DNA of 53,515 bases from a bacterium (GTDB lineage: Bacteria; Patescibacteriota; Dojkabacteria; JAKAPS01): the NCBI GenBank assembly GCA_021806925.1, contig JAKAPS010000007.1, positions 1 through 53,515 of the forward strand. The letters are read 5' to 3'. Made by a program: the position numbers and the translations under genes. Shown here one piece after another: positions 51,908-53,515 of the stretch. Under the pieces are notes generated by a model. The model saw nothing but the letters and a program-made list of their open reading frames with translations. It was not told where the DNA came from and searched no databases. How positions within the stretch are numbered: the stretch's first letter is position 1; each line of letters opens with the position of its first letter.

Positions 51908-52773
51908 ATAAAGAATTAACTAAAATAAATCCTAAAAGATTTACGAAGAAGAAACTCACAATTCTTCTTCATCATATTCTTATGGTTAGATTTGAAGATC
52001 CTTACATATCAAGTAAGATATTAAATTTAAATGAAGATGATATTTTCTCCTATTTCTATAAAGGTGAATACCTTCAGAATAGAAAACACATTGTGTTTGA
52101 AGCAAGTTATTTATCATTTTTCTGGGAAAGATATATAAAAGGAAGGGAATATAGCTATAACACATATAAAGACACAATAGATTCAATGCTTCTCCACTTT
52201 AATGAAGAATATTTTACAGGATATATAAAAAACAGCTTAAAGATATATAACTATACCAGTCACTATAACCTATCAATAAGTAATAAATTAAATGATTATC
52301 TTGACAGTGATGTTGATGATAAATACAAGGGAACCATTAAGGAGAAAAAAAATATAAAAAGAAAATACACTTTCTATCATATTGTTCTTGTAGAAAGGTC
52401 ATGTAAATTGCAAATACTTGTACAAATTGATAAGAAAAAGCATGATGTTAATTTGATAAAATCAATGTCAGTTAATAATAAACAGTCTAAATTAAATGAA
52501 ATATTCATAAAGAAATTTCCAAATATAAAAGGATATATAGAGTCATATAGTTCAAATATATTTGGAACTGATGAATACACATATATTGTAATATATAGGT
52601 TAAATAAATTATTTACAAAAAGATTACATGATGAGTTTTTATGGCTCAATATTACAAATACAAATATATGTAGATTCAGTCCATATGAAAAAGATTTAAT
52701 TTTTTACTTATCGCAAATATATTCAACAAATGAACACATAAAGATTGGATATGATGGTGTTATATTTAAATAG
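51892..52773 (+). CDS. Unknown protein, coupled to tgt
   Basis: I do not recognise this 293-residue protein. Its start overlaps the end of tgt by 16 bases. It is rich in Lys, Tyr and Asn, without membrane helix. It looks mixed alpha/beta, with a helical first half and strands in the second (YTFYHIVLVERSCKLQILVQI, EYTYIVIYRLN). A tRNA- or RNA-related role is possible from position only. Confidence 0.5.
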   Translation: MDELLNKELTKINPKRFTKKKLTILLHHILMVRFEDPYISSKILNLNEDDIFSYFYKGEYLQNRKHIVFEASYLSFFWERYIKGREYSYNTYKDTIDSMLLHFNEEYFTGYIKNSLKIYNYTSHYNLSISNKLNDYLDSDVDDKYKGTIKEKKNIKRKYTFYHIVLVERSCKLQILVQIDKKKHDVNLIKSMSVNNKQSKLNEIFIKKFPNIKGYIESYSSNIFGTDEYTYIVIYRLNKLFTKRLHDEFLWLNITNTNICRFSPYEKDLIFYLSQIYSTNEHIKIGYDGVIFK

Positions 52774-52801
52774 ATAAATTCAATTATTATATATAATAGG
52801 G

Positions 52802-52807
52802 TATAAT
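52802..52807 (+). promoter_or_regulatory. Rubredoxin -10 box
   Basis: A perfect TATAAT lies 9 bases before the ATG at 52817, again predicting a nearly leaderless message. Confidence 0.55.
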
Positions 52808-52816
52808 ACATGTGTA

Positions 52817-53011
52817 ATGGCAATAAAAAAAAGAGTTATAGATTATACTAAGTACATGTGTAAGAAATGTGGTTTCCTATATGACCCAAAGTATGGAGAT
52901 CAAGAAAGTAATGTGAATCCATTAACAAATTTCAATGAAATACCTGATGATTGGAAGTGTCCAATATGTAATTCTGACAAGACTGATTTTGAAGTATTTA
53001 CGCACCTATAG
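52817..53011 (+). CDS. Rubredoxin
   Basis: The 64-residue protein has two Cys pairs that hold one iron: YMCKKCGFLYDPKYGD (Cys15, Cys18) and DDWKCPICNSDKTDF (Cys48, Cys51). The spacing and the Tyr, Pro and Trp core residues are those of rubredoxins. It is a small electron carrier, often for oxygen or peroxide defence. Its last three codons and stop lie inside tRNA-Arg(TCG), an overlap of 10 bases. Confidence 0.93.
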   Translation: MAIKKRVIDYTKYMCKKCGFLYDPKYGDQESNVNPLTNFNEIPDDWKCPICNSDKTDFEVFTHL

Positions 53012-53075
53012 CTCAATTGGATAGAGTAGTTCGCTTCGAACGAGAAGGTTACAGGTTCGAGTCCTGTTAGGTGCA
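53002..53075 (+). tRNA. tRNA-Arg (TCG)
   Basis: A 74-base cloverleaf: acceptor GCACCTA/TAGGTGC with A73, D-arm GCTCAATTGGATAGAGT, anticodon loop CTTCGAA (anticodon TCG), T-arm ACAGG-TTCGAGT-CCTGT. CCA is encoded at 53076-53078, unlike the other tRNAs here. One G-A mismatch sits in the anticodon stem. Its 5' end overlaps the rubredoxin gene. Confidence 0.94.
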
Positions 53076-53078
53076 CCA

Positions 53079-53320
53079 ACAAGTCCTTTATCAACCTCAT
53101 AATCATAGTTATGCCTTATATATTCTGTTATTTTTAGAATTTTTAGCCTTATTTTAGATACTACATATGCTAAAGACAATCTCACAAAATTGTTAGATTT
53201 AAGGCATCAACTCCTAATTTTCTTTAAGTAACTCAAGTTAAACACTAAAGATAGAAAAAGGTTGAAATGAATGGACGAATAGAAATAGGTTAGCACCCAC
53301 GGAAGGATTAAATACTGATT
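53079..53320. other. Gap between tRNA-Arg and the transposase fragment
   Basis: A+T-rich sequence of about 240 bases without a visible gene. The end of the insertion sequence that follows probably lies here, but no inverted repeat can be fixed without its other end. Confidence 0.35.
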
Positions 53321-53515
53321 TTAAGCTATTTTATTTAATATTTCATCAGATTTCTTTTTGTTAGATATTTGTATTGTGTTATTGATAGAAATAGAGAATT
53401 GATCTTGAGTAGATTCTATTATATTGTGAATAGAATCATTAGTTTTAATTTCAAGAATTTTAGAAACAGTAAAAGCTAGAATACAGATAAAGACATGACC
53501 CTTTACTCTAGAAGA
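53321..53515 (-). CDS. Transposase, C-terminal part (IS4/IS1634-like), cut by the window end
   Basis: The last 64 codons of a minus-strand gene read SRVKGHVFICILAFTVSKILEI and end in KKKSDEILNKIA. The phrase RVKGHVFICILA is the typical closing segment of IS4/IS1634-type DDE transposases (R-x-x-x-H-x-F-x-x-F-L-A-L). The rest of the gene lies beyond the window. Confidence 0.75.
   Translation of the reverse strand, partial: SSRVKGHVFICILAFTVSKILEIKTNDSIHNIIESTQDQFSISINNTIQISNKKKSDEILNKIA

Noticed and set aside
1-53515. CRISPR array or Cas genes
   Set aside because: No regularly spaced direct repeats and no Cas-like proteins were seen.

Overview
The window looks like a piece of a small, A+T-rich bacterial genome, probably from the Candidate Phyla Radiation (Patescibacteria). 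The reasons are tightly packed genes, many starts with no Shine-Dalgarno and a -10 box about 9 bases before the ATG, large serine recombinases whose 3' ends lie against tRNA genes, many membrane glycosyltransferases and many unrecognised membrane or secreted proteins. The placement is an inference; I do not assign a phylum. The genetic code is the standard bacterial one, since TGA ends several intact genes.

Region 1 (1-9300) looks like an integrated accessory region. Two overlapping serine-recombinase genes come first, the small one lacking the usual catalytic Ser. A two-way biosynthetic cluster follows: formyltransferase and alpha-oxoamine synthase on the minus strand; a methyltransferase-like protein, a stand-alone amino-acid adenylating enzyme and an MTA/SAH nucleosidase on the plus strand. 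The nucleosidase gene is split by an IS630-type element (7499-8870) with 29-bp imperfect inverted repeats and a TA duplication; removing the element restores one reading frame. A tRNA-like fragment and tRNA-His close the region.

Region 2 (9400-35300) is mostly core and cell-envelope genes: pyrG, glyS, galU, tmRNA, an ECF sigma factor with two co-transcribed membrane proteins, tRNA-Ser, a large NHL-type beta-propeller protein, a set of related anchored proteins, serS, hsp20, a HIT protein, several glycosyltransferases and a GH1 glycosidase. tRNA-Arg(TCT) ends it.

Region 3 (35290-40330) is a second accessory island at tRNA-Arg. It holds a damaged serine recombinase whose repaired frame would run antisense into the tRNA, a divergent pair made of a CYTH-domain protein and a nucleoside-deoxyribosyltransferase-like protein, a DUF6922/AbiEii-type toxin-antitoxin pair, and a decayed methyltransferase gene.

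Region 4 (40340-53515) returns to core functions: a MurG/MGDG-synthase-like glycosyltransferase, typA, a GT-C membrane protein, a DoxX protein, the oxidative pentose-phosphate genes gnd and zwf facing a split transketolase, tgt, and rubredoxin overlapping tRNA-Arg(TCG). The window ends in the 3' part of another transposase.

The best candidates for undescribed biology are the alpha-oxoamine synthase/adenylation cluster, which may make a small signalling-type metabolite, and the CYTH plus deoxyribosyltransferase-like pair in the tRNA-Arg island, which may be a nucleotide-based conflict module.
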